64,000 nucleotides of DNA from Novosphingobium cyanobacteriorum (GTDB lineage Bacteria; Pseudomonadota; Alphaproteobacteria; Sphingomonadales; Sphingomonadaceae): positions 91,964-155,963 of the forward strand of contig NZ_JAROCY010000012.1 of NCBI RefSeq assembly GCF_029436685.1, given 5' to 3'. This document shows positions 52,579 through 61,433 of the stretch, in pieces (the first letter of the stretch is position 1; each line of letters begins with the position of its first letter). A program made the translations under genes and the position numbers. The notes under the pieces are model-generated. The model was given only the letters and a program-made list of their open reading frames with translations. It did no database searches and had not been told where the DNA came from.

Positions 52579-52950
52579 ATGAGCAACAACACCAGGATCC
52601 TTACCGTAGACGACAGCCCGTCCATGCGGGCCCTGTTGAACCACGCCCTCACGTCGCAAGGCTTCGACGTCTCCCAGGCCGAGGACGGCATCGCCGCGCT
52701 CGACTGGCTGGCGCTGAACGAGGTCGACGTGGTGATCACCGACATCAACATGCCGCGCCTTGACGGTTTTGGCCTGATCGAACGCCTGCGCGAAGGCAGC
52801 CGCCATCGCGACCGCCCGATCCTGGTGCTGACCACGGAAAGCAGCGAGGAAAAGAAGGCCCGCGCCCGCGAAGCCGGGGCCACGGGCTGGATCGTCAAGC
52901 CGTTCGATCCGCAGAAGCTTGTCGCCGCGGTCCGCCGCGTCGCCCACTGA
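52579..52950 (+). CDS. cheY: Chemotaxis response regulator CheY
   Basis: A 123-residue single receiver domain. Acidic pair DD at residues 11-12, phospho-Asp55 (VVITDINMPRLDG), TT near residue 85 and the Lys in WIVKPF are present. It carries the signal from CheA to the switch. Since FliM here lacks the classic CheY-binding peptide, its docking site is uncertain. Confidence 0.94.
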   Translation: MSNNTRILTVDDSPSMRALLNHALTSQGFDVSQAEDGIAALDWLALNEVDVVITDINMPRLDGFGLIERLREGSRHRDRPILVLTTESSEEKKARAREAGATGWIVKPFDPQKLVAAVRRVAH

Positions 52951-52972
52951 TCCGCAAGGGAGGGTTAAAGCC

Positions 52973-53416
52973 ATGATCCGCGAACTCATCACCTTCGAAG
53001 TGGAAGGGCAGGTCTTCGGGCTCGACATCATGTCGATCCGCGAAATCCGCGCCTGGTCGCCCACCACGCGACTGCCGCGCGTGCCGCATTACGTGGCCGG
53101 CGTGGTCAACCTGCGCGGCACCGTGCTGCCGGTGATCGACCTGGCCGCCCGCCTGGGCTGGCGCGCCACCGAGGCAACGCCGCGCCACGCCATCATCGTG
53201 ACCCAGATCGGCGCCCAGGTGAGCGGCTGGATCGTCGATTCGGTGAGCGATATCGTCACCGTGCCCGACGACGCACTGCAGCCGCCGCCACCCAGCGCCG
53301 GCAACGACACCGTCGTGCCGTTCCTTGAAGGCCTTGCCGCCATCGAGGACCGCATGGTGATGGTGCTCAATCTCGCCGCGCTGGCTGACAGCGCCAAGAT
53401 GGAAGAAGCCGCCTGA
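52973..53416 (+). CDS. cheW: Chemotaxis coupling protein CheW
   Basis: A 147-residue CheW domain: ELITFEVEGQVFGLDIMSIR, EIRAWSPTTRLPRVPHYVAG and VVNLRGTVLPVIDLAARLGW are textbook. It couples receptors to CheA. ATG 52973 is preceded by AGGGAGGG. A small helical gene of unknown function follows 29 bases downstream. Confidence 0.96.
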   Translation: MIRELITFEVEGQVFGLDIMSIREIRAWSPTTRLPRVPHYVAGVVNLRGTVLPVIDLAARLGWRATEATPRHAIIVTQIGAQVSGWIVDSVSDIVTVPDDALQPPPPSAGNDTVVPFLEGLAAIEDRMVMVLNLAALADSAKMEEAA

Positions 53417-53445
53417 CGAGCGCGCGTCCAATGGAGATACCGCCC

Positions 53446-53703
53446 ATGGCCAACCAGGCCACCCATCGCCAGATCGCGGTGGTGCTCGAGGAACTTTCGC
53501 AGGAAGTCGAGGCGCTCGGCTCGGCCCTGTGCCTCGACATGGACGTGGCCGTGAAGCACATGGACACGCTCCAGGCGATCGACCTCATAGCACAGAAGCA
53601 GCGCTCGCTGGCGACGCTGCTCGAATCCGACTGCCCGGAAAAGAGCGTCGAGCAGATCGCCATAGACACCTTGCGCGACAGGATGCGGCTCTTGCGGCAC
53701 TGA
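53446..53703 (+). CDS. Small helical protein in the chemotaxis operon
   Basis: An 85-residue, predicted all-helical acidic protein (QIAVVLEELSQEVEALGSAL, DLIAQKQRSLATLLESD). GGAG lies 9 bases before ATG 53446; the ATG at 53431 is less favoured because it overlaps that site. It follows cheW in the same direction and looks co-transcribed. I do not recognise the family. It could be an adaptor or a phosphatase-like helper such as the missing CheZ, but no catalytic motif supports that. Confidence 0.65.
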   Translation: MANQATHRQIAVVLEELSQEVEALGSALCLDMDVAVKHMDTLQAIDLIAQKQRSLATLLESDCPEKSVEQIAIDTLRDRMRLLRH

Positions 53704-53877
53704 CGCGCCAGGCGCGGGGCGGCGCGCGCAATCGGGGCGTGCGCGCCGACCCGCGCGTACCCATTTCGCATTGTCCCTTTCCGGTACTGCGCAGCCTGCA
53801 ACAAGGCTGCAGCCAACGATTGCCATTTACCATTCCCTGCCGCAGGATTGCGCAGGGTCTCGGGGTCAGCAACGACA

Positions 53878-54627
53878 ATGGCGGTCATCGGCGTTTACAG
53901 CGTCAAAGGCGGCGTGGGCAAAACCACGCTGGCAGTGGACATGGCCTGGCGCGCGGCCGTGCTTTCGCGCCATTCCACGCTGCTGTGGGACCTTGATCCG
54001 CAGGGCGGCGCGGCCTTTCTGCTGGGCATGGAGGAACGGCCGGGCAAGCGGGCCGCCTCGGTTTTTCAACGTGATGGCCGGCCGCGAGACCTGATCTCGC
54101 CCTCCCCCTATCCCGGCCTTTCCCTGCTGCAATCGGACGAAAGCCTGCGATCGCTGTCGGTGGCGCTGGCGCGCATCGGCCATCGCAAGCGGCTGGCCAA
54201 TCTCACCGCAGCCCTATCGGCCGAGTATCCGCGAATCATCGTCGATTGCCCGCCGGTGCTGAACGAGATCAGCGACCAGATCATGGCGGCGGCCGACGTG
54301 CTGATCGTGCCGCTGCCGCCCTCGCCGCTTTCGGTCCGCGCGCTCGATGCGATCCGGCAGGAGATGCTGCGCAGCCACCACCGCCACCCGCCGATCCTGC
54401 CGGTGCTGTCGATGGTCGACACCCGGCGCAAGCTGCACCGCGAAGTGGTTTCGGGCTTTGCCGCAGGCTGGCCGGTGATCCCGATGGCCAGCGCGATCGA
54501 GCAGATGGCGGTGCGGCGCAAGCCCATTGGCGCCTTTGCCGGCTGGACCGAGGCGGATTACCGGCTGGGCAAGCTGTGGGACGCGATCGAGGCGAAGCTG
54601 CGCATGCGCGAGGCGATCCCAGCTTAA
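53878..54627 (+). CDS. Orphan ParA/MinD-family ATPase by the chemotaxis operon
   Basis: A 249-residue deviant-Walker ATPase. MAVIGVYSVKGGVGKTTLAV gives Walker A, LLWDLDPQGGAAFLLG the A' region and RIIVDCPPVLNEISDQIMAA Walker B. No ParB or site is beside it. Orphan ParA proteins in chemotaxis clusters (ParC, PpfA types) position receptor arrays; the place at the end of the che operon suggests that role. The 174-base gap before it (53704-53877) may hold a separate promoter. Its stop overlaps the convergent ligD stop by 3 bases (TTAA). Confidence 0.8.
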   Translation: MAVIGVYSVKGGVGKTTLAVDMAWRAAVLSRHSTLLWDLDPQGGAAFLLGMEERPGKRAASVFQRDGRPRDLISPSPYPGLSLLQSDESLRSLSVALARIGHRKRLANLTAALSAEYPRIIVDCPPVLNEISDQIMAAADVLIVPLPPSPLSVRALDAIRQEMLRSHHRHPPILPVLSMVDTRRKLHREVVSGFAAGWPVIPMASAIEQMAVRRKPIGAFAGWTEADYRLGKLWDAIEAKLRMREAIPA

Positions 54628-57149
54628 ACCTCCGGCAGGCGCTGTTCGGCAAAGCCCCAGCCGGCCAGCCCCTTTCCCTTGGCGCGGCGCAGGACCTGGT
54701 CGGCATCGCGGATCGAGAAGGGGTGCGCGTCCTCGAACCCGTCGAGCTCTCCCCACGTGATCGGCACCGCCACAGGAGCCGCCGCACGGGCGCGGGCGGA
54801 ATAGGGCAGCACGGCGGTGGCCCCGCGCTGGTTGCGCAGGTAATCGATGAAGATGCGCCCCACGCGTTTGGCCTTGCTCATGTTCGCCACGAAGCGATCA
54901 GGCTCCGCCATGCTCAGCGCCTCGGCAAAGCGGCGGGCGAAATCCTTGTGCGCTTCCCACGTGTGGCCCGGCGTCAACGGCACGACCACGTGCACGCCCT
55001 TGCCGCCCGAGAGCATGGGAAAGCTGGCGAGGCCAATGTCCGCCAGCCGGTCATGGATGAAATGCGCCGCCTTCTTCACTTCGGCAAAGCCCAGCCCCTC
55101 GTCGGGATCCAGATCGAAGACCATGCGGTTGGGCGCTTCCACGTCGCCCGCCATCGAGCCCCAGCCGTGGAATTCGATCGTGCCCATCTGCACGCAGGAA
55201 AGCAGACCCGCCGTGTCATCGACGAAGATGTATTCCTCGGCGTTTCCATCCTTTTCGGCGATGGGCACGTGGTGGACCGAAGGGCCGAACGTGCCGCTGT
55301 CATGCTTTTGGAAAAAGCACTTCTTGCCCCGACCCTGCGGGCAGCGGACCAGGCTGATCGGCCTGCCGGCAGCGAAGGGCAGCATCAGCGGTGCGACCTG
55401 CGTGTACCAATCGGCCAGATCGCCCTTGGTCTCGCCACTTTCGGGAAAGATCACCCGATCGCGGTTGCTGATCTTCACCTGTTCCACGGCGGCAACCTCC
55501 GCGATTGGCTCGGCCCGTTCGGGCACCACATCGGCCGCCTTCTTGTCGTTGCGCAGCCCGACGAAGCTGGCGTGGCGCACCGATCCTTCGGCGGTAAACT
55601 CGGCAAAGGCGATTTCAGCCACCAGCTTAGGCTCAAGCCAGGTCACGCCTCGCCCGTGCTCACGCGGCACTTCGGCCGCCGCCTCGTCCACCGCCAGCGG
55701 CTTCATCGCCTTGGCCAGATCCTCCAGCAGGCCGCCGCCGAAACCGGTGCCGACATTGCCCTTGTAGACCAGCCTGCCGCCTTCGTTCTGCGCCAGCAGC
55801 AACGAGGAGAACGGCCGCCCCTTGGCGCTGGATTTCTTCCAGCCGATGATCACGAATTCCTGGCGCAGGATGCACTTCACTTTCACCCAGCTGCGCCCGC
55901 GTGCGCCGCGATAGGGCGCATCGATGCGCTTGGCGATGATGCCTTCCTGCCCTGCGGCGCACATCGCCTGGAACAGCTTTTCCCCCGAACCGACCACGTG
56001 TTGGGCCACGTGCAAGGGCGGCTGCACGCCGGCCATCAGCCCTTCCAGCCGCTCCTTGCGCTCGATGTTGGGGCGATCGGCCAAGTCCTCGCCGTCCACC
56101 TCCAGCAGGTCAAAGGCGAAGAATTCCAGCGGCGTCCGGTCCGTCTGCGCGCCATGCCCGCGCTTCAACACCTTCTGCAGGCTGCTGAAGTCCGGGTTGC
56201 CCTCCTTGTCATAGGCGACGATCTCGCCATCGATCAGCGCAGGCGGCAGGTCCAGCGCGGCAATCGCCTGCACCAGCGGGCCGAACTTGTCGGTCCAATC
56301 CAGCCCGTTACGGGTATAGACGCGGACGTCTGCACCGTTGACCGCCACCAGCGCGCGATAGCCGTCGAACTTGATCTCGTGCATCCAGCCATTGCCCGCC
56401 GGCACCGCATCCACCAGCGTGGCCAGTTGCGGCGGTCGGAAGGCGGGCAATCCCGCGTTGGCCTGCTTGCGCACGGGCTTACGCGCAGGCTTGGCATTGC
56501 GCTTCGCTGCCTGATCCATCTCGGCGGCAAAGGCTTTTCCCTTCTTGCCTTTAAGCGAATGCGCGCCCTGTTTATCCCCTGCGATCTCCGCCATCGTGCG
56601 GCCAGTCAAAACCGATGTCAGGCCCCGTTCCACCAGCTTGTCGCCCTCTTCGGCAAACGCATCGTCCACCTTGCGCAGCAGCCAGTTCTCGCGCTTCTCC
56701 CTGGGCCGAGGCTTCAGGCGAAGGATGATCCATTCGCCTTTCATCCGCTCGCCCTCCAGCGTGAAGTGCAGGTGTCCCTTTGCAAGGTCCTTGGCCGATT
56801 TGCCCGGAACGGGCGCCCAGGTGCCGCGATCCCACAGCATCACCGTGCCGCCGCCATACTCGCCTTCGGGGATCGTCCCTTCGAAGTCGGCGTAGGACAG
56901 GGGGTGATCCTCGGTATGCACAGCCAGCCGCTTGTCGTCCGGGTCCGGACTGGGGCCGCGCGTAACCGCCCAGGACTTCAGCACGCCGTCCACTTCCAGC
57001 CGGAAATCCCAGTGCAGCCTCGTGGCGTCATGCTTCTGCACGATGAAGCGGTTGCCGCTTCCCTGCGCCACCTTGCCTTCCGGCTCGGCCGTGCGGGCGA
57101 AATCGCGCCTGGCGTTGTAGGCTTCCAGCGGGTCCTTGCGCTTCGCCAT
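54624..57149 (-). CDS. ligD: Multifunctional DNA ligase D
   Basis: An 841-residue end-joining enzyme with three domains: an N-terminal 3'-phosphoesterase (FIVQKHDATRLHWDFRLEVD), a central ATP-dependent ligase with nucleotidyl Lys260 (HEIKFDGYRALV), and a C-terminal primase-polymerase (DRVIFPESGETKGDLADWY; metal motif DLD at 679-681). It processes and seals double-strand breaks with Ku. It starts 3 bases after the ku stop, forming a ku-ligD operon. Confidence 0.96.
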   Translation of the reverse strand: MAKRKDPLEAYNARRDFARTAEPEGKVAQGSGNRFIVQKHDATRLHWDFRLEVDGVLKSWAVTRGPSPDPDDKRLAVHTEDHPLSYADFEGTIPEGEYGGGTVMLWDRGTWAPVPGKSAKDLAKGHLHFTLEGERMKGEWIILRLKPRPREKRENWLLRKVDDAFAEEGDKLVERGLTSVLTGRTMAEIAGDKQGAHSLKGKKGKAFAAEMDQAAKRNAKPARKPVRKQANAGLPAFRPPQLATLVDAVPAGNGWMHEIKFDGYRALVAVNGADVRVYTRNGLDWTDKFGPLVQAIAALDLPPALIDGEIVAYDKEGNPDFSSLQKVLKRGHGAQTDRTPLEFFAFDLLEVDGEDLADRPNIERKERLEGLMAGVQPPLHVAQHVVGSGEKLFQAMCAAGQEGIIAKRIDAPYRGARGRSWVKVKCILRQEFVIIGWKKSSAKGRPFSSLLLAQNEGGRLVYKGNVGTGFGGGLLEDLAKAMKPLAVDEAAAEVPREHGRGVTWLEPKLVAEIAFAEFTAEGSVRHASFVGLRNDKKAADVVPERAEPIAEVAAVEQVKISNRDRVIFPESGETKGDLADWYTQVAPLMLPFAAGRPISLVRCPQGRGKKCFFQKHDSGTFGPSVHHVPIAEKDGNAEEYIFVDDTAGLLSCVQMGTIEFHGWGSMAGDVEAPNRMVFDLDPDEGLGFAEVKKAAHFIHDRLADIGLASFPMLSGGKGVHVVVPLTPGHTWEAHKDFARRFAEALSMAEPDRFVANMSKAKRVGRIFIDYLRNQRGATAVLPYSARARAAAPVAVPITWGELDGFEDAHPFSIRDADQVLRRAKGKGLAGWGFAEQRLPEV

Positions 57150-57152
57150 GGC

Positions 57153-58019
57153 TCAGGCCCGCTTGCGTGAGCGTGTGGGCTTGGCTTTTGCGGCTGCTTT
57201 GGCAGGTGCCTTGCGCTTCGCCGTGGGCATATCGCCCGAACCGACCGAGCGCTTCAGCGCGGCCATCAGGTCTATCACATTGCCACTGCGCGGCGCGCTC
57301 TCCTCCACATCCTCCAGGATGCGCTTCCCGCGCGCCTTCACCTTCTTCTCGACCAGCCGGTGTAGCGCATCGACATAGCGGTCGTGGTACTCCTCGGGCT
57401 TGAACGGCCCGGCACGCTTTTCGATCAGCGTGGTCGCCAGTTCCAGCAGGTCCTCTCCGGGCGCCTCGTTGCCGATCTCGCCAAAGAAGCCCCGCGCCTT
57501 GTTCACTTCGTCGGCATAGCGCAGCACTTCCAGAATGATGCCGCGCCCGCATGGCTTCAGACTGACCAATTGTTCGCGCCCGCGCACCGAGATCTGCCCC
57601 AGCGCCACCTTGCCCGTGGCTTTCAGCGCCTCGCGCAGCACGACATAGGCTTCTTCCGCCAGATCATCTGCGGGCACGACATAGAACGGCTTTTCATACC
57701 ACAGCACGTCGATCTCGCCGGCATCGACGAACTGGACCAGTTCCAGCGTCTTGCGACTCTCGATCTTCACCGCCTCGATCTCTGCATCTTCCAGCAGCAC
57801 GTATTCGCCGCGGCTGACCTCGTAACCCTTGATGATCTCGTCCCGATCCACCGGACCAACGCCCTGCACCACCTTTTCATAGTGGATCGGCTTGCCGGTG
57901 GGTTGGTGGATCTGGCGAAAGCTGATGGCCGCGCCACTGCGCGTGGCGGGATAGACCTCAACCGGAATCGAGACCAGCGCCAGCCGGATCTGCCCCTGCC
58001 ACCATGCCCTTGCCGCCAT
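57153..58019 (-). CDS. ku: Non-homologous end-joining protein Ku
   Basis: A 288-residue bacterial Ku. WWQGQIRLALVSIPVEVYPA, ISFRQIHQPTGKPIHYEKVV and ELVQFVDAGEIDVLWYEKPF match the core that rings DNA ends, and a basic tail (AKRKAPAKAAAKAKPTRSRK) resembles the Lys-rich extension that aids threading. It recruits LigD, encoded just downstream. A divergent small gene begins at 58181. Confidence 0.96.
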   Translation of the reverse strand: MAARAWWQGQIRLALVSIPVEVYPATRSGAAISFRQIHQPTGKPIHYEKVVQGVGPVDRDEIIKGYEVSRGEYVLLEDAEIEAVKIESRKTLELVQFVDAGEIDVLWYEKPFYVVPADDLAEEAYVVLREALKATGKVALGQISVRGREQLVSLKPCGRGIILEVLRYADEVNKARGFFGEIGNEAPGEDLLELATTLIEKRAGPFKPEEYHDRYVDALHRLVEKKVKARGKRILEDVEESAPRSGNVIDLMAALKRSVGSGDMPTAKRKAPAKAAAKAKPTRSRKRA

Positions 58020-58180
58020 GCCACACCTGCCTTTCGCAGATAGAGTCGTGGGAGCATACGCAGGTTCCCATCGCGTCAGATCCGTCCATCATTACGGAGA
58101 GTTAACGCACCGGACCGATTGCGGGCCGGTGGGCAAGCCTAGGGCGGCAGAAAGTCAACACAATCTGCAACGGATCTGCA

Positions 58181-58444
58181 ATGCCCGCCCCGCTCAGCAA
58201 AGACCTGTCCAGCGTCCAGCCCTTGGCGGCGGCCGCAGCACGCTCGCGCCCCTCGCTCGAAGTCGCCCGCCACCTGCCCTCGGGTCGCACCACGCAGGAT
58301 ATCCCGGACGCGGACGACGAGCCCTTCGACTTCGAAAGCCTCTGCATCGATCCCGCGATCGATCCCTTTGCCGACGAGGATCTTTCCGGCGAGGAACTCG
58401 ACGAAGTGCGCGCGGCTGCGGAAGACAATCGCGACCTGATCTGA
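58181..58444 (+). CDS. Small acidic protein of unknown function
   Basis: An 87-residue protein. The C-terminal half is strongly acidic (DDEPFDFESLCIDPAIDPFA, DEDLSGEELDEVRAAAEDN). The ribosome site is weak (ACGGA). No family is recognised. It lies divergent from ku and 98 bases before the glutathione S-transferase gene. Codon bias fits a real gene but support is modest. Confidence 0.45.
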   Translation: MPAPLSKDLSSVQPLAAAAARSRPSLEVARHLPSGRTTQDIPDADDEPFDFESLCIDPAIDPFADEDLSGEELDEVRAAAEDNRDLI

Positions 58445-58542
58445 CGACACGGCGCAGATCATGCGCCCAGATCGAGAAATCCACGTATCGCGTTCTTCCC
58501 GTGCTGGACTTGAGGGCCGCGCCTCGTCCATGGAGAACGGAT

Positions 58543-59214
58543 ATGTGGCAACTCTATCAGTTCCCCCTCTGCCCGTTCAGCCGCAAGGTGCGCCTGCTGC
58601 TCAGCGAAAAGGGCATCGCCTATGACCTGATCCGCGAGAACCCGTGGGAGGCGCGGCCCGAATTCCAGAACCTGAGCCATGCGTTGCAGACGCCGGTGAT
58701 CGTGAATCCGGAGCGCAACATCGCCATCGCCGACAGCCGCGCGATCTGCGAATACTTCGAGGAAACGGTCGACAAGGCGCCGATGATCAACGGCACCGCG
58801 ATCAACCGCGCGGAAATCCGCCGGCTCGTCGCCATGTTCGATGAAAACTTCTTCGCCTCGGTCACCGGGCCGCTGCTCGAGGAAAAGATGAAGAAGCGCC
58901 TGTTCCTGCGCCAGCCGCCCGACAGCCGCACGCTGCGCGAGACGATCAAGCTCGCCAACCAGTATCTCGATTATGTCGACTACCTGATCGACAACCGCCC
59001 TTGGCTGGCCGGATCGACCATGAGCCTGGCCGACCTTGCCGCCGCGGCGCAGATTTCCGTGGCGGATTACCTTGGCGGGATCGACTGGGCGCAGCACGAA
59101 CAGGCGCGCGGGTGGTATTCCGTGTTCAAGAGCCGGCCCAGCTTCCGCCCGCTGCTGTCGGAACGGATGGACGTGATCCACCCACCTTCGCACTACGCCG
59201 ACGTGAACGCCTGA
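58543..59214 (+). CDS. Glutathione S-transferase family protein
   Basis: A 223-residue protein. The N-terminal thioredoxin fold has FPLCPFSRKVRLLLSEKGIA with a Cys-Pro-Phe-Ser site, and the C-terminal helical domain shows RPWLAGSTMSLADLAAAAQI, the N-capping motif of GSTs. ATG 58543 has GGAG upstream. It probably conjugates or reduces with glutathione; substrate unknown. Relatives annotated FzlA in Caulobacter share the overall form and bind FtsZ, but I cannot confirm that from sequence alone. Confidence 0.88.
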   Translation: MWQLYQFPLCPFSRKVRLLLSEKGIAYDLIRENPWEARPEFQNLSHALQTPVIVNPERNIAIADSRAICEYFEETVDKAPMINGTAINRAEIRRLVAMFDENFFASVTGPLLEEKMKKRLFLRQPPDSRTLRETIKLANQYLDYVDYLIDNRPWLAGSTMSLADLAAAAQISVADYLGGIDWAQHEQARGWYSVFKSRPSFRPLLSERMDVIHPPSHYADVNA

Positions 59215-59252
59215 GCATCTGCCTGCGCGCCCCGCCTGCGCTGGGCGGCGAA

Positions 59253-60227
59253 TCAGGCCGCGCGGGTCTTGGTGCCGAAGCGGCCGTACTTGCGGTAGCG
59301 CACCATCCAGCGATCGATGAACAGCTCAAGCGGCCGCGCGCGCACGCCCAGTTCGGCCAGGCCCGGCAGCGTGCCGCTGGCCACGTTGCCCTTCTGCAGC
59401 AGCGCCCACTGGTCGCGGCTGAGCGGTGCGCCCGGCAGCCAGCCGGTGAGGCCGGCGATCGCGCCCGAAACCGCATCGGGCAGTTCCAGGAACGTGCGCT
59501 TGCGGCATTGGGCGGCGGCGATGCGGCGGTTGAGTTCGCCCATTGAAACCTGCTCCGGCCCGGCAACCTCGAAGGTCTTGCCCGCGAACGCCGCCGGGGA
59601 AGCAAGCACGTTGCCCACCGCCTCGGCCGCATCGTCCACGAAAGCGGGCTGGAACTTCGCCTCGGGCGCGAACACCGGCAGCACGGGGAACGTGGCGATC
59701 AGGCCTGCAAACATGTTCACGAACTTGTCGTCCTCGCCGAACAGGATCGACGGGCGCAGGATCGTGGCGGCGGGGAATGCCGCAAGCACCGCCTGCTCGC
59801 CTGCGGCCTTGGTGCGGGCATAGGCCACCGGCGATTCGGCATCGGCGCCGATGGCCGAGACATGCACCAGCGCGGTGGCACCAGCATCACGCGCCGCCGC
59901 GGCAACGTTGCCCGCGCCCTTGGCCTGCACCGCGTTCAGGTCACCATCGAATGCGCCGACGAGGTTGACCACCGCGTCCACGCCCGTCAGCGCCACGGCC
60001 AGGGTGTGCGGCTTGGTCACGTCCACGGCCACGGCCTGCACCTGCCCCAGCACGCCCAGCGGCTTCACGCGGAAGCAGCGTTCCGGATGACGGCTGCACA
60101 CGCGCAGGCGCGCACCGCGCTCCAGCAGCTCCTGCGCCAGATGCGTGCCGAAGAACCCGGTGCCGCCGACCAGCGCCACCAGCCTGCCTTCCAGATCGCG
60201 CGCCCTGCCCTTTGCCATTGCCTGCAC
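59253..60227 (-). CDS. NDUFA9-like NAD(P)-binding protein
   Basis: A 324-residue atypical short-chain dehydrogenase. The nucleotide-binding motif LVALVGGTGFFGTHLAQELL is near the N-terminus, followed by VDAVVNLVGAF and ALVHVSAIGADAESPVAYAR (Y without the usual YxxxK Lys spacing). LRPSILFGEDDKFVNMFAGL is typical of the complex I NDUFA9 subunit family. In alphaproteobacteria such proteins act as complex I accessory or quinone-related oxidoreductases. ATG 60218 is an alternative start. Confidence 0.85.
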   Translation of the reverse strand: MQAMAKGRARDLEGRLVALVGGTGFFGTHLAQELLERGARLRVCSRHPERCFRVKPLGVLGQVQAVAVDVTKPHTLAVALTGVDAVVNLVGAFDGDLNAVQAKGAGNVAAAARDAGATALVHVSAIGADAESPVAYARTKAAGEQAVLAAFPAATILRPSILFGEDDKFVNMFAGLIATFPVLPVFAPEAKFQPAFVDDAAEAVGNVLASPAAFAGKTFEVAGPEQVSMGELNRRIAAAQCRKRTFLELPDAVSGAIAGLTGWLPGAPLSRDQWALLQKGNVASGTLPGLAELGVRARPLELFIDRWMVRYRKYGRFGTKTRAA

Positions 60228-60419
60228 ACCCGTGTTGAATCGCGCCGGCCCCGCTGGCTGGCTTCGTCAGCGCGCCTTTGGCACAGCCCCGCCCCCGCGT
60301 TCAATGGCGAAGAGCGCCTATTTGCATTCTTTCGCCAAACCCTTGTTGACAGGCCCCGCCGCCTGCCTTAGTGGCGCGCTCCTACCCGGCGGACAGGCGC
60401 TTTTGCCCATCCGCTCCGT

Positions 60420-60506
60420 GCCCAGATGGCGGAATTGGTAGACGCACCGTCTTCAGGTGGCGGCGCTGGAAACGGCGTGGAGGTTCGAGTCCTCTTCTGG
60501 GCACCA
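60420..60506 (+). tRNA. tRNA-Leu (anticodon CAG)
   Basis: An 87-base class II tRNA with encoded CCA. Acceptor GCCCAGA pairs with TCTGGGC; the D stem is GCG/CGC, the anticodon loop TTCAGGT has CAG at 60454-60456 and reads CUG, a long variable arm follows, and the T arm contains GGTTCGAGTCC. It is followed by a 14-bp palindrome and then mobile-element genes, a common integration setting. Confidence 0.97.
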
Positions 60507-60511
60507 GTCAA

Positions 60512-60546
60512 CCACTTTATCGTGTTGTTTTTACACGATAAAGTGG
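60512..60546. terminator. 14-bp palindrome after tRNA-Leu
   Basis: CCACTTTATCGTGT at 60512-60525 pairs perfectly with ACACGATAAAGTGG at 60533-60546 around TGTTTTT. It begins 6 bases after the tRNA. It is AT-rich compared with its surroundings. It may be the tRNA terminator or part of an attachment site; TTCCCACAT occurs twice shortly after (60563 and 60576). Confidence 0.5.
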
Positions 60547-60649
60547 ACTTCCTGAAAAAGTGTTCCCACATCGATTCCCACATTTAGCGTGGGCCGTGGT
60601 GATCCTCGTCGGCCCTGTCTGGGACGCCAACCCGACCTCGTTGATAACA

Positions 60650-61423
60650 TCATCTGCTCTTTGGCTGCGACACAGGACGAATCTTGACGCTGCATCGCAC
60701 TGGCTGCTGCGATGTAGCAGCGGCCTTCCGGCAAGCGTCAATGGCATCGCGGTTGTCGCCCTGGATGTCAGCGGCCTGCACCAGTGCGTTCCATGCCTCT
60801 GGGCTGTCGCTCTGCATCAGGCGCGCGCCTGCGTCCCACCGGGAGGATGCGCCCACCAGCCGCGCTGCCATGCGCTCGGGCCAGTGCCAGCTTTCTGGCA
60901 TGGCGCGGGCAATTGTGCCGGGGAGGAATGACCATAGCAGGATACCGGCCAGCATTGCTCCGCCTGCCACCTGGTAGAGCTGCTGCCGCTGCTCGGCGGC
61001 AGTGCGCGCTTGAGCCGTGACGTTGCGCATTTCCTGCGTAGCTTGGTGCAAGTCACTCCGGGCCTCGCTGATCCTTTCCTCGTCGGTGCGCCGTGCTGCC
61101 TCGGCTGCGGCTGCAATCCGATTGCCGATGCTGTCAGGCGTCATCTGCATCGCCGGATGACTGGCCATGGTCTTCAGGTTGTCACTGATCGCGCCCATCC
61201 GCTTGGCCATGTCGGTCAGGGTCGCGCCGTAGTCGGGAATGACAATGTCTGCACGCTCGGCGGCCAGATGCTGCACCGCTCGGCGCATCAGGGCCAGCTC
61301 GCCTTCAAGGCGGGTAAAAGCCTCGGCGGCGGGATCGCCTGCGTCCTCCGGAGTGGGCGGGTCAGGGTCGGGTTCCGGCTCAACGTCCAGCGTCAGTTCC
61401 ACGTCATCCGTATCGGTATCCAT
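60650..61423 (-). CDS. DUF6118-like mobile-element protein
   Basis: A 257-residue protein from ATG 61423, preceded by GTAGGAGAAGC. An acidic Asp/Pro-rich N-terminus precedes a helical stretch (FTRLEGELALMRRAVQHLAA), a coiled coil (EARSDLHQATQEMRNVTAQA) and one membrane segment (YQVAGGAMLAGILLWSFLPG). It resembles DUF6118 proteins found beside traA in sphingomonad and rhizobial conjugative elements. Its role is unknown; the topology suggests a membrane-tethered partner of conjugation. It lies 10 bases after traA on the same strand. Confidence 0.7.
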   Translation of the reverse strand: MDTDTDDVELTLDVEPEPDPDPPTPEDAGDPAAEAFTRLEGELALMRRAVQHLAAERADIVIPDYGATLTDMAKRMGAISDNLKTMASHPAMQMTPDSIGNRIAAAAEAARRTDEERISEARSDLHQATQEMRNVTAQARTAAEQRQQLYQVAGGAMLAGILLWSFLPGTIARAMPESWHWPERMAARLVGASSRWDAGARLMQSDSPEAWNALVQAADIQGDNRDAIDACRKAAATSQQPVRCSVKIRPVSQPKSR

Positions 61424-61433
61424 TACGCTTCTC

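Noticed and set aside
54246..57170. A 974-codon open frame opposite ligD
   Set aside because: It is antisense to a fully recognisable LigD, is rich in Arg/His/Gln typical of GC-rich shadow frames and shows no domain.
60368..60750. Short minus-strand frames overlapping the tRNA as an integrase C-terminus
   Set aside because: They read through the tRNA or the DUF6118-like gene and contain no tyrosine-recombinase motif (R-H-x-x-R or catalytic Tyr context).
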